A stretch of DNA of 34,304 nt from Alkalinema sp. RU_4_3 (GTDB lineage: Bacteria; Cyanobacteriota; Cyanobacteriia; Leptolyngbyales; Leptolyngbyaceae). The stretch is taken from assembly GCA_012031975.1 (NCBI GenBank), contig JAAUSA010000023.1, positions 1-34,304 on the forward strand. Direction: 5' to 3'. The notes beneath the pieces were generated by a model that worked only from the letters and a program-made list of their open reading frames with translations, was not told the DNA's origin and searched no databases. The first letter of the stretch is position 1. Each line of letters opens with the position of its first letter. The translations under genes and the position numbers were made by a program. Of the stretch, positions 1 to 8,017 are shown one piece after another.

Positions 1-17
1 TGGGTCGATTGATACAT
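1..17 (-). CDS. Possible start of pstB (cut by window edge)
   Basis: An ATG on the minus strand (bases 17-15) opens a frame reading M-Y-Q-S-T before the window ends. It lies 20 bases downstream of the pstA stop, where pstB (the ATPase of the phosphate transporter) normally follows pstA. Only five codons are visible, so the identity rests on gene order alone. No convincing ribosome binding site is seen. Confidence 0.3.
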
Positions 18-37
18 GGTGAAATGCTAGATTGTAA

Positions 38-913
38 TTAACGAGCAGCCTTATTCTTGAGCACAAACCGGGAAACCACACTCAGGGTCAGCACTAGAAA
101 TGCCAAGACCAATGATGCCGTCCAGGCCAATTCATTCTGGGCCGTATCCGGGGAATTGGCGTAGTTGTAAATCAGGACGGACAAAGACGATGTGGTCGAG
201 AACAGGCCATTGGGATAGTCCTGACTAAACTGTGCGGTGAAAATCAAGGGTGCTGTCTCACCCATGGCTCGGGCCACAGCCAGTAACCCTGCCGTGGTCA
301 ATCCCGGTAATGCCGAAGCGACGACGACCTTGAATGTGGTTTGCATGGTATTTGCACCTAGGGCGGCGGAGGCCGATCGCTGCTGCGATGGAACCAGCTT
401 CAGGGCTTCCTCCCCGGCCAAAATCACCATGGGCAGCATGACCAAAACCAGGGCCGCACTACCCGCTAGGGCAGAGGGCGTTTGCATGGCAATGACCACT
501 ACGGCATAGGCAAACACCCCGGCTACGATCGACGGCACCGCACTCAAAATATTCACGGCAAATCGAATCGTTTGAGAAAGCCGAGACTGCTTGCCAAACT
601 CCGATAGGTAAATGGCTGTGACTAGGCCGATCGGTAGACTGATGACGGCGGCGATCGCCACCATTAAAAACGTCCCCAAAATCGCATTGAGAAATCCACT
701 CGGTTCTTCAATCAAGGCACGGGTGAGGACATTCCAGTTGAGCTGTTTGATCCCCGCCGTGACGATTTGGATCAGCAGCGACAGGAGCGGCAACAGTGCC
801 AGAACAATGGCGCCATAGGCGAGTACAGTCACAGTCTGACTGAAAATGCGTCGCCCGGCGGGCAGGGGTTTGATAATCTCCCTGGTCACGGGGTTGGGTT
901 GAAGACTTTGCAT
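38..913 (-). CDS. pstA: Phosphate ABC transporter permease PstA
   Basis: This is an inner-membrane permease subunit of the high-affinity phosphate importer PstSCAB. The 291-residue product is the usual size for PstA. It has about six hydrophobic segments, the first near residues 30-50, and the permease signature around 155-215, with the stretch ALGANTMQT and a later RAMGETAPLIFT motif typical of PstA. The ATG at 913 is preceded by AAGGAG at good spacing and lies only 3 bases after the pstC stop, so the two are translationally linked. It should pair with PstC to form the channel and receive phosphate from PstS encoded upstream. The reading frame is intact. Identity is very secure from family resemblance and gene order. 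Confidence 0.95.
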   Translation of the reverse strand: MQSLQPNPVTREIIKPLPAGRRIFSQTVTVLAYGAIVLALLPLLSLLIQIVTAGIKQLNWNVLTRALIEEPSGFLNAILGTFLMVAIAAVISLPIGLVTAIYLSEFGKQSRLSQTIRFAVNILSAVPSIVAGVFAYAVVVIAMQTPSALAGSAALVLVMLPMVILAGEEALKLVPSQQRSASAALGANTMQTTFKVVVASALPGLTTAGLLAVARAMGETAPLIFTAQFSQDYPNGLFSTTSSLSVLIYNYANSPDTAQNELAWTASLVLAFLVLTLSVVSRFVLKNKAAR

Positions 914-916
914 GAT

Positions 917-1890
917 TTACTCCTTGAATCCCAGGACCTTGACTAAATAGAGTGCACCCATATTCACCGCTAGCGTCAAGGCGAATAAAATCATCGCTAG
1001 ATACATTAATGCGCCGATGTGGGCGGGATCAAGTGCTTCTGGAAACTGGTTGGCCAAAATTGCTGGGATTGTATTCCCCGCATCAAAGAGCGAAACATTG
1101 AGTCGGTTAGAATTGCCTATTACCATTGTAACAGCCATGGTTTCACCTAAGGCTCGACCTAGCCCCAACATGATCGCCCCGATGATGCCGGACACACTCG
1201 ATGGCAGCAAAATCGAGAAGATCATTTCCCACTTAGTGGCTCCCAGGGCCATGGAGGCACTGCGCATTTCGGGGGGGACCGATCGCATCACATCCCGACT
1301 AATCGAAGAAATCGTCGGCAGAATCATGATTGCCAAAATCACCCCCGCCACGAACATACTGGGTCCAGCGGTTTCTGTACTGAAAAAAGGAATCCAGCCG
1401 AGGACTTTGTGCAGCAGTCCCTGAAGGGGTTTGAGCGCGGGGATCAAAACAAAGATCCCCCAAAAGCCAATGATCACGCTGGGATAGAGGCGATCAGCTC
1501 AATTAGAAACACGATCGGATCGCGCATCCAGATCGGCAGGAAATCTTCGCTGGTAAGGATTGCAACAGCCAGTCCGATCGGGACTGCAAACGATAGAGCA
1601 ATAGCCGAACTGACCAAGGTTCCATAGATATAGGGCAGGGCTCCAAAGACTAGATTGTTGACATCCCATTCTTGGTTGAATAGAAACCCCAATCCGTACT
1701 GACCGATCGCTGGGGCAGCCTGTTGGAAAATTACAAACCCCAGCCATAGAAGTAATCCCAGAACCGTCAAACTAACGCATAGACTGAAATTTATAAATAG
1801 GCGATCGATCGGGATGGCAGCACGTTTCCTATCAAGAATAGAATCTTCTTCTGGGATTCCGGGTCGTAAATCGGTGGTTGAGATTGTCAT
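917..1890 (-). CDS. pstC: Phosphate ABC transporter permease PstC (frameshifted in this sequence)
   Basis: This is the second permease of the phosphate importer. Two overlapping reading frames together give a normal PstC of about 324 residues. The first half (1890 to about 1480) ends in ELIASIPA followed by a stop. The second half resumes at once with IIGFWGIFVLIP, which in PstC follows directly on ELIA-IPS-V. Adding one base to the run of three G at 1481-1483 (plus strand) joins the halves without loss, so the break is a one-base deletion, probably a sequencing error. I chose the ATG at 1890 (MTISTTDLRPG). Longer in-frame starts would make the protein read through the terminator hairpin at 1912-1942 and do not resemble PstC. 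The later permease signature ALGATKWEM and RALGETMAVTMVIGN are intact. Confidence 0.9.
920..925 (-). promoter_or_regulatory. Shine-Dalgarno site of pstA
   Basis: AAGGAG on the minus strand, 6 bases before the pstA ATG at 913. It lies within the last codons of pstC, which indicates coupled translation of the two permease genes. Confidence 0.7.
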
Positions 1891-1911
1891 AGCGGCAGGC
1901 GTATTTGCGAG

Positions 1912-1942
1912 AAAAGGAGGCGGTTTGTTAAAAACCACCTCC
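1912..1942 (-). terminator. Intrinsic terminator between porin gene and pstC
   Basis: On the minus strand, GGAGGTGGTTT pairs with AAACCGCCTCC (one G-U pair) across a short TTAAC loop, followed by TTTT. It sits about 40 bases after the porin stop and 22 bases before the pstC ATG. It can end the pstS-porin message and let only part of the transcription continue into pstC and pstA. Confidence 0.75.
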
Positions 1943-1982
1943 ATTGCATGGTGTGAGATTATGTACCCTGACAAAACAACGT

Positions 1983-3770
1983 TTAGAAGGTCAGCGTGGT
2001 TCTAATCGTGCCGACATAAACGGTGTCGTTGTTATTGTTGCCTTCAGGATTGAAGAGCATGAATAACCCTGGGGTGACCGTGACGTTATCGCTGAGTTTG
2101 TAGCGATAGAAGGCTTCCAGATGGTAGGTGGCATCCTTGTCTTCCCGGCGGTTGGTCAAGACTGTACCGACGTTGGGACCGAAGTCGTTGTCGGTGCTCT
2201 TGGGAGGCATCCCAAAGATCAGACCGCCCAAGCTGCCTTCCTTGAATAGGTCAGGCATGGTCAAGGCTACGGCCCAGTTCCAGGAGGTGGCATTATCACC
2301 CCGGCGCACAGCGGGATCGAGAGCTGTTCCCTGGGCGGCAATGGTGTTGATCCGTTCGCGGGAGGTGGATTTGGTGTAGCCGACCCAGCCAGAGAGTCCC
2401 AGCTTAGTGCCGAGTTTCAAGTTCCCTTGAAGACCGTAGGCATTGGAGGCGGTTGCTGCCCCAGCGAAGGGGTTGTTGGCGAACAAGGTGCCTGTGCCAC
2501 CAGTGATCCCCGCACCATTGGTGTAGTAGGAATTAGCGTAGGTGAAGCCCAGACCGATATTTGGGTTAGGTTGGAAGACGAGTTGCGCCAGTGCTGAGTG
2601 GCTGCCATCAAACAAGCCATTCTTATCCGCTGGGTTACTCGCTGAGCCCGTGGGTACCAAGTAGCCCAAGGAAACGGTGAATTTCTCACCAATCTTACCT
2701 TCGCTGCCGAGCTTGCTATTGATGATGATCCCTGTACCCGTGGAGACCCGCAGAATGGGGTTGAATCGACCGAAGCGGCTGATCGAACCGTTGCCGCTCG
2801 ATTCCATGGGGCTGAGTGTGGGAATGGAATCGTTAAATTCCAAGCCATCACTGTTGCCGCCGCCCACAAAGACTGTGGTCAGGGGGTTGAGGGGGAAGCG
2901 ATATTCCAGACGATTGAGTTCGACCAGGTTCGCACCACCAGTGCTAACGCCATCAAACCCTAAACGAGTCTGGTCTGTTCCTGTCACACCACCACCAGCA
3001 CTGCCATTAAAGGAGGTGAGGTTGCGGGCTTGCAGGCGAGTTCTCAGGCGATCCTTACCGGAGAAACTGGTATCGAGTGAGAGACGAACGCGATTCCCGA
3101 AAATCGTGTTTTCCTGAACGCCACGAGGGACGCCTGCACCGTAGGCTGTATTGGTTGCTGCCTCTCTTGCTGCTGGAGTCAGCGCAGCATTGATCGGACG
3201 ATACTGGTCAGAGTTGAGGGCGCGATCGTCCCCCACAAGACCTGCAAAACCGACGATCACTTCACCGTTGAGTTTAGTGGTGGTGGAGAACTGCTGCTTT
3301 TCGAGTCTAGCGGTTCTGACATCTAGGCCATCCACTTTGCCCTTGAGTTCATCCAGTTCATTGCGGAACTCAGCTTGTAGGCGTTTGAGGGTGGCGAGAT
3401 CTTCCTTGGTGGCGAGCGTTGCTGTAGATGCAGCGATCAATTCGTTGACGCGATCGAGACAGGCATTGAGGCCCGCTGCAAACTCATAGCGAGTCAGGGC
3501 GCGATTGCCGCGATAGGTGCGATCGGGATAGCCTGCGATACAACCGTAGCGCTCAACCAAGGACTGCAAGGCTTGGAAGGCCCAGTCGGTGGGTTTGACA
3601 TCGGTCAATTGGGAAACGGAGGTAACTTGACCAACGCGGGTATCCCCTTTGTTTTCGCTGTAGTCCAGCAATTGCAGAGTGGTTTCCTTATCATTAGCCG
3701 AAGCAACTAGAGCAGATGCACCCACAAGCAGGGGGGCGACTAGCAAACTTAACCAAAAACGAACTGACAT
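1983..3770 (-). CDS. SLH-domain outer-membrane porin (SomB/OprB type)
   Basis: This is an outer-membrane channel of the cyanobacterial SLH-porin family (595 residues). A signal peptide (residues 1 to about 27, ending ALVASA) is followed by an S-layer homology domain near 50-110, with DWAFQALQSLVERYGC, GYPDRTYRG and LTRYEFAAGLNACLD. A coiled-coil stretch follows at about 120-165, then an OprB-like beta-barrel ending in Phe (TTLTF), as expected for an outer-membrane protein. The ATG at 3770 is chosen because GAGGAG lies 6 bases upstream; an earlier in-frame start adds 12 unlikely residues. The gene sits between pstS and pstC on the same strand and probably shares the Pho-regulated promoter, so a role in moving phosphate or phosphate esters across the outer membrane is inferred. 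Relatives have also been tied to iron uptake, so the substrate is open. Confidence 0.9.
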   Translation of the reverse strand: MSVRFWLSLLVAPLLVGASALVASANDKETTLQLLDYSENKGDTRVGQVTSVSQLTDVKPTDWAFQALQSLVERYGCIAGYPDRTYRGNRALTRYEFAAGLNACLDRVNELIAASTATLATKEDLATLKRLQAEFRNELDELKGKVDGLDVRTARLEKQQFSTTTKLNGEVIVGFAGLVGDDRALNSDQYRPINAALTPAAREAATNTAYGAGVPRGVQENTIFGNRVRLSLDTSFSGKDRLRTRLQARNLTSFNGSAGGGVTGTDQTRLGFDGVSTGGANLVELNRLEYRFPLNPLTTVFVGGGNSDGLEFNDSIPTLSPMESSGNGSISRFGRFNPILRVSTGTGIIINSKLGSEGKIGEKFTVSLGYLVPTGSASNPADKNGLFDGSHSALAQLVFQPNPNIGLGFTYANSYYTNGAGITGGTGTLFANNPFAGAATASNAYGLQGNLKLGTKLGLSGWVGYTKSTSRERINTIAAQGTALDPAVRRGDNATSWNWAVALTMPDLFKEGSLGGLIFGMPPKSTDNDFGPNVGTVLTNRREDKDATYHLEAFYRYKLSDNVTVTPGLFMLFNPEGNNNNDTVYVGTIRTTLTF

Positions 3771-3776
3771 AAAGCG

Positions 3777-3782
3777 CTCCTC
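3777..3782 (-). promoter_or_regulatory. Shine-Dalgarno site of the porin gene
   Basis: GAGGAG on the minus strand, 6 bases before the ATG at 3770. It decides the porin start against the longer in-frame option at 3806. Confidence 0.75.
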
Positions 3783-3839
3783 ACGACCGAAATTAATAAA
3801 ATACAAGCGCGATCGCCCAGCAGAAACCCATCCCGTAGA

Positions 3840-3865
3840 ATGCGTTTCTGCGAAGCAAAACGCAT
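3840..3865 (-). repeat. Hairpin between pstS and porin gene
   Basis: ATGCGTTT and AAACGCAT form an 8-base stem, extended by TGC/GCA inside with one bulged base, around a TTC loop. No T-run follows, so it is not a standard terminator. Its place just after the pstS stop suggests an RNA-stabilising or processing hairpin that would raise pstS over porin mRNA. Confidence 0.45.
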
Positions 3866-3874
3866 CACCGCCAT

Positions 3875-4939
3875 CTAATTACCGATCTGGTTAACCGCAC
3901 TGCGGGCCTGACCGACAATGCTATCGGGAATCTTGGCAAAGTCAAGACCGTTGTTGAGGTTTTGACCATTGCCCAGAACCCAGTTAGCCCAGGCTTTGAC
4001 GGCGTTAGCTTCCTCAGCATTCTTGTACTTTTTGTAGAACATCATCCAGGTGACGCCAGTGATCGGATAACCCTTGCTGGGGTTGCCATCAAACACTTGC
4101 AAATCAGACCCGAAGCTCATCGAAGCGATCGCATCATTTGTTTTCTGCAAATCAGCCTTGACATAGCTGCCGCTTGCATCCTGGACAGAAGCTTCGGTTA
4201 GACTGTTCTTCTTAGCGTAGGAATACTCGACATAACCGATCGAGTTGGGGGTTTGCTTAACCAAGCTAGCAACCCCTGCATTACCCCGGCCCTTCAGGCC
4301 ATCGACCTTCCAAGTGGGCGCTGTGGAAGCGCTGCCGCCAATGCTGCCTTTGAAGTAGCGATCTACTGTTGCAAGGTGGTTGACGAAGATGAAGGTTGTG
4401 CCGCTGCTATCAGCCCGCACGACTGTTTTAATCTCAGCGTCGGGTAGATTGAGACCGGGGTTCGCGTCCTTAATTTTGGCGTCGTTCCACTTCGTAACTT
4501 TTCCGGAGAAGATCCCAGCAAGGGCTTCGCGGGAAAGCTTGAGGTCGGAAACTCCAGAAACGTTAATCACAGGCACCACAGAACCACCAGCAGTGGGCAC
4601 CAAGACAATGCCGCGCTTACCTGCTTCACCTTGACCCTGTTGGGCGGCAGTCATGCCAGCGTCACTGCCGCCGAACTGCACGATCCCCGCGATCGTCTGA
4701 CGGATACCGCCACCACTGCCGATCGCCTGGTAACTGACCCGATCCTTGGAGTTCGCACTCCGATATTGTTTGATATACTCCTGGTAGAGCAAATCGGGGA
4801 ATGTTGCACCTGCACCCTTGATTTCGACAGCTTGCACGATCGCGCTTAACGCTGGCATGACAATGATTACAGCGGCCATTGCGGAGGTTGCAACGGCACG
4901 ACGAACGGTCTTGATGGAGAAAACTTGAGAGACAGCCAT
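3875..4939 (-). CDS. pstS: Phosphate-binding periplasmic protein PstS
   Basis: This is the periplasmic solute-binding subunit of the phosphate ABC importer (354 residues). An N-terminal basic and hydrophobic signal peptide ends near residue 38 (ALSAIVQA). The mature part begins with KGAGATFPDLLYQ, the usual PstS start. GSGGGIRQ, FGGSDAG and RADSSGTTF are family phosphate-binding loop motifs. The ATG at 4939 has AAGGA about 11 bases upstream. It is the first gene of the cluster and lies directly below a Pho-box array, so it should be induced by phosphate limitation through the SphS-SphR system. The frame is intact. Confidence 0.95.
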   Translation of the reverse strand: MAVSQVFSIKTVRRAVATSAMAAVIIVMPALSAIVQAVEIKGAGATFPDLLYQEYIKQYRSANSKDRVSYQAIGSGGGIRQTIAGIVQFGGSDAGMTAAQQGQGEAGKRGIVLVPTAGGSVVPVINVSGVSDLKLSREALAGIFSGKVTKWNDAKIKDANPGLNLPDAEIKTVVRADSSGTTFIFVNHLATVDRYFKGSIGGSASTAPTWKVDGLKGRGNAGVASLVKQTPNSIGYVEYSYAKKNSLTEASVQDASGSYVKADLQKTNDAIASMSFGSDLQVFDGNPSKGYPITGVTWMMFYKKYKNAEEANAVKAWANWVLGNGQNLNNGLDFAKIPDSIVGQARSAVNQIGN

Positions 4940-4998
4940 TGTTTTAATCGTCCTTACAGTCTATAAGGCAGGTAACCGATATCACATTACTATCTCTA

Positions 4999-5050
4999 GG
5001 GTTAAGTATGCAGAAACCTTAGGATAACCTTTGGTTAAGGGCAGTTAAAG
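4999..5050 (-). promoter_or_regulatory. Pho box array (SphR/PhoB sites) of pstS
   Basis: On the minus strand five 8-base units are spaced by 3 bases, an exact 11-base period. In order they are CTTTAACT, CTTAACCA, GTTATCCT, GTTTCTGC and CTTAACCC. The known cyanobacterial Pho box is a direct repeat of PyTTAAPyPy(A/T) with 3-base spacers, and at least three units fit well. The array ends about 60 bases before the pstS ATG, leaving room for a -10 element and leader. Confidence 0.8.
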
Positions 5051-5222
5051 CTTTAGGAATGCTGCTGCAAAAGGAGTTTAAATCTGATATTTTTTTGATC
5101 AGCCGTGTCTTTTTGCGTAACATTCCCTTATTATATGGGGGGCTAGCATCCAGGTTAGTGTGTCTTATATTGCGATTGGCTAGTTTTCAACCTAAGTATT
5201 TTTTTGCAGTGAGTCATTGACA

Positions 5223-6437
5223 ATGGTTCTAAGTCTTATTCCAAAGCCTAAGTATGAAGAAGAGGAAGCCGCCGCTGGGTCGCCTCGTACTCAGGCTGTA
5301 ACTGATTTTTCCGATGGGGCTCTAGCCCAGACGCTCCCCATCAGCCTCCCAGAGAAAATCCTGGGCAAAGTTGTGGCGGTTCTGACACCCCCTGAGGGGT
5401 TGCCTGGTCCGGTGAAGCTGTTCTATCGTCCAATCTTCTTGGGTGTCCTGGCCTTGCACGCTGCGTTGATTTTTGCACCTGCGGGTGGGCCACCTAAGGG
5501 CGAGAAGCCAGCGGAGAAGGAGAAGCCCCTGACGATTACGCAGGTGGCTACAGGTAAGGCCCAGCCCAAACTCACCAAGGTGCCCCTTTCCAAGTTGCCA
5601 CCGCCGACCAAGCCGACCTTGCCGAAGCTCGATCGCCCCACTCCACCCACTGCTCCGGTGGTCAAAACCCCCGATGCACCAACGCCGCCGCCCAAGGCCG
5701 ATACGCCGCCGCCAGCAGCGACGCCCCAGAATTCTACACCTCCAGCAAATCTGCCCAATGTGACGCCCGCACCTCCCGGTGGTGGTGCAAAAGCTGGCGA
5801 TCCCTTTGAGAACTTCCTAGATCATCCACAGGCTAAAGGTGTAGGTGCCTACTTTGAGGTCAGCAGTGAAACCCTTGCAGCAGTGGAAACCTTTTTTAAG
5901 GGACAAAAGGGGTTTGAAGTAAAAGATGGTGCAGGTCCCACGGGAGATCGCAAGGTATTGGCGATTTCAGCAGGTGGAAAAGCCATTTATATCGGATTGT
6001 TCAAGGACGGTAGCGGTACCGTCTACATCAAGGCTAACAGTGAAGCTGAAATTCCAGATAGCTTGGATAAAGTGAAGAAGGTTAAGGCAATGCCTGTTGC
6101 CTACGTCGATGTTATTCAAACCGCAGGTGCATCAGGGGGGGTTTCCATCAACGACTTTTCTGACCCTTCACCTTACATGATAGATGACACTACTAATGCA
6201 AACGGTGTCTTGAAGATAGATGTATTTACGTCAAATCCAAATGACACCTATGCTAGGCTCTTAGCCTCTGGTCTACAGGCTCCGAATTGTTTTAAGAGCA
6301 TTACTCCAGAAGCTCCATATAAGGGTGGTCCTCTATACAAGATGACCTCTGATACTGGTGACTTCTACCTGAATATTGTGCCCGCAGTCAACGGAACAGA
6401 CTCAATCGTTGTACTTTTTAGCGATCGCCCAAGTTAG
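5223..6437 (+). CDS. TonB-like energy-transducing protein, proline-rich
   Basis: The 404-residue product has an acidic cytoplasmic N-terminus (1-68), one membrane helix near 70-86 containing a histidine (LALHAALIF), and then a long Lys/Pro-rich stretch to about residue 190 with PKLTKVPLSKLPPP and TPPPKADTPPP. This matches the plan of TonB: a membrane anchor with a conserved His, then a stiff Pro-rich arm spanning the periplasm. Residues 190-404 look globular, but I do not recognise a classic TonB C-terminal domain. It faces exbD and exbB on the other strand, which supports a role in powering an outer-membrane receptor or envelope complex. The start is the ATG at 5223; a TTG two codons earlier is possible. 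The ribosome binding site is weak. Confidence 0.7.
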   Translation: MVLSLIPKPKYEEEEAAAGSPRTQAVTDFSDGALAQTLPISLPEKILGKVVAVLTPPEGLPGPVKLFYRPIFLGVLALHAALIFAPAGGPPKGEKPAEKEKPLTITQVATGKAQPKLTKVPLSKLPPPTKPTLPKLDRPTPPTAPVVKTPDAPTPPPKADTPPPAATPQNSTPPANLPNVTPAPPGGGAKAGDPFENFLDHPQAKGVGAYFEVSSETLAAVETFFKGQKGFEVKDGAGPTGDRKVLAISAGGKAIYIGLFKDGSGTVYIKANSEAEIPDSLDKVKKVKAMPVAYVDVIQTAGASGGVSINDFSDPSPYMIDDTTNANGVLKIDVFTSNPNDTYARLLASGLQAPNCFKSITPEAPYKGGPLYKMTSDTGDFYLNIVPAVNGTDSIVVLFSDRPS

Positions 6438-6461
6438 TCGCAGAGTTTCAGAGTGTTAGCA

Positions 6462-6492
6462 AGAGGTGGTAGATCTTCTACCCCTCTTTTTT
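6462..6492 (+). terminator. Intrinsic terminator of the TonB-like gene
   Basis: AGAGG-T-GGTAGA pairs with TCTACCCCTCT (one bulged T, TCT loop), followed by a run of six T. It lies 24 bases after the stop at 6437, before the oppositely oriented exbD. Confidence 0.85.
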
Positions 6493-6567
6493 ATTGCCCA
6501 GCTAAACCACAAAAAAATGGACAGCCGATCGCTCGACCATCCAAGGGAAAAAACGCATATTTAAGAA

Positions 6568-6969
6568 TTACTCAACAGCCAACGAAACGCGATCCCCGCC
6601 AATATCTCGCAGCACACCGATCGCCTTAATCACCTTCTCATAGGTCAGACTCTTATCCGCCTTAATCACCACCGATCCCTTAGGATTTTTCTTCAAATAA
6701 TCCACCACCTTCTCGGCCATCTGAGCCTCGCCCACAGGCTGATCATCAATAATCGTCTGGCCCTGACGGTTCAGGCCCACCACCATAGAATCCGGGACAT
6801 CCTGGCTCGCTCCCTGCTGGGCACTCGGCAGCGACACATCTTTGACCGTCTTCCCATTGGTCAACGTCATCGACACAATAATAAAGAAGGTCAAAATCGT
6901 CATCACCACGTCCATCATCGGCACGAGGTTCACCTCAGGCATCGCATTACTGCGGCGGCGAGTTTTCAT
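6568..6969 (-). CDS. exbD: Biopolymer transport protein ExbD/TolR
   Basis: This is a small inner-membrane protein of the ExbB-ExbD proton-driven motor (133 residues, normal size). The N-terminus MKTRRRSNAMPEVNLVPMMD leads into one membrane helix. Asp20 lies at the head of this helix and corresponds to the proton-carrying Asp of ExbD/TolR. The periplasmic part has VVIKADKSLTYEKVIKAIGVL, a typical ExbD tail. It starts 21 bases after the exbB stop, so the two form an operon. The motor would energise the TonB-like protein encoded opposite. Confidence 0.92.
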   Translation of the reverse strand: MKTRRRSNAMPEVNLVPMMDVVMTILTFFIIVSMTLTNGKTVKDVSLPSAQQGASQDVPDSMVVGLNRQGQTIIDDQPVGEAQMAEKVVDYLKKNPKGSVVIKADKSLTYEKVIKAIGVLRDIGGDRVSLAVE

Positions 6970-6990
6970 GGGTAATCTCTAATATTCAAT

Positions 6991-7790
6991 CTAGTATTTG
7001 GGCTTCAAAGACAGATCTTCCGGTGTAATAGGCTCATCCTCCGATCGATACCCTGCTTCCTGTTCAGCATAGGATCGATAGCCCCCCTGCTGCTGCTGGT
7101 TGGGCCAGCGTTCGTTCGCTTGACGCAAGGCCCGATTGGCTTCCTCAACGGCGGGCTCATACCACCGCTGCCGATAAATCAGCTCCAAATCCCCACCCAC
7201 CTTCGTGAAAAATTCCTCCTGCTGGGCTTGACAGGTCACAAAGACCCGCAGAAAAGCCAGAGCTATAATGGCCACGATCATCCCGCCCGCCGTCGTAATC
7301 AAAGATTCACCGATCCCCGCCGAAGCCGCAGCAAGACCCTCACTGCCCTTGCCACCAGCACCCCCAATATCCAAGTTCTCAAAGGTTTTAATCAAACCCG
7401 TCACCGTACCCAATAGCCCCAGCAACGGTGCGATCCCCACGGTACTTTCGAGCAGCTTATCGCCCCGGCGCATCTTCGCGAATTCTTCTTCGGCGGTGGT
7501 TTCTAAGGCCAAGCGGAAGGTCTCAGGGGTGGGGGATGTCAGCTTCAATGGCACGATCAAAAACGTCCGATCGGCAGATCCCTTGCCTTCTGAGCAATCA
7601 TCCTGGCATCCGTCAGGCTATATTCTGCCGCCTTCAGCACATCATGGGTAATCTTACTCTCTTGGATCATTAACCTGGCCCAAAATAGCGATCGCTCTAA
7701 CCCACAGGCGATTGTCAGTACCGATAGCCCCACCAGGGGAACCATCGTCGGACCGCCTGCTACGAGTGTTTCAAAAAGATTTTTCGACAT
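6991..7790 (-). CDS. exbB: Biopolymer transport protein ExbB/TolQ/MotA family (frameshifted in this sequence)
   Basis: This is the proton-channel subunit of the ExbB-ExbD motor. The first frame (from ATG 7790) gives an N-terminal helix VPLVGLSVLTIACGLERSLFWARL and ends at DLPIGRF. The second resumes with LIVPLKLTSPTPETFRLAL, then EEEFAKMRRGDKLLESTVG, the helix APLLGLLGTVTGLI and a third helix TTAGGMIVAIIALAFL. Adding one base to the run of five A at 7559-7563 (plus strand) restores a single protein of about 266 residues. The lesion is in a homopolymer and is most likely a read error. The C-terminal 50 residues are Gln/Glu-rich and divergent. The family is clear; whether it serves TonB or a Tol-like role depends on the partner. 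Confidence 0.88.
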
Positions 7791-7870
7791 AATTCCAGAT
7801 TGAGAATTTCCACTAATATCCCTTGCGCCCCCGCAACTCTATAAGCTTACTGGGATGTGTGGATTATTAG

Positions 7871-7970
7871 GTTAAGATCCGGTTATTGATTGACTAACAA
7901 ATGACTAATTGTCTCCAGGTTAACAAACTAAGCTGAAACGTTAACCCATTAGTAAACCCAGAATTAACAA
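7871..7970. promoter_or_regulatory. Array of TTAA/CTAA motifs at 11-base steps
   Basis: Between exbB and the Crp-like gene, units starting at 7871, 7882, 7893 and 7904 (GTTAAGAT, GTTATTGA, ACTAACAA, ACTAATTG) are spaced exactly 11 bases apart. A second, looser group follows: GTTAACAA at 7919, GTTAACCC at 7940, GTAAACCC at 7952 and ATTAACAA at 7963. The period equals that of the Pho box upstream of pstS, but the match to the consensus is weaker. It may bind SphR or another regulator on one DNA face and could control either divergent gene. Confidence 0.4.
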
Positions 7971-8017
7971 TTTCTAGTTACAGTGTTTTTGGCAACACAT
8001 TCAAGGCCCTAAACCTT

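Noticed and set aside
1474-1974. Longer N-terminus of PstC starting at 1974
   Set aside because: The extra residues would be read through the terminator hairpin and do not resemble PstC; ATG 1890 gives the normal length.
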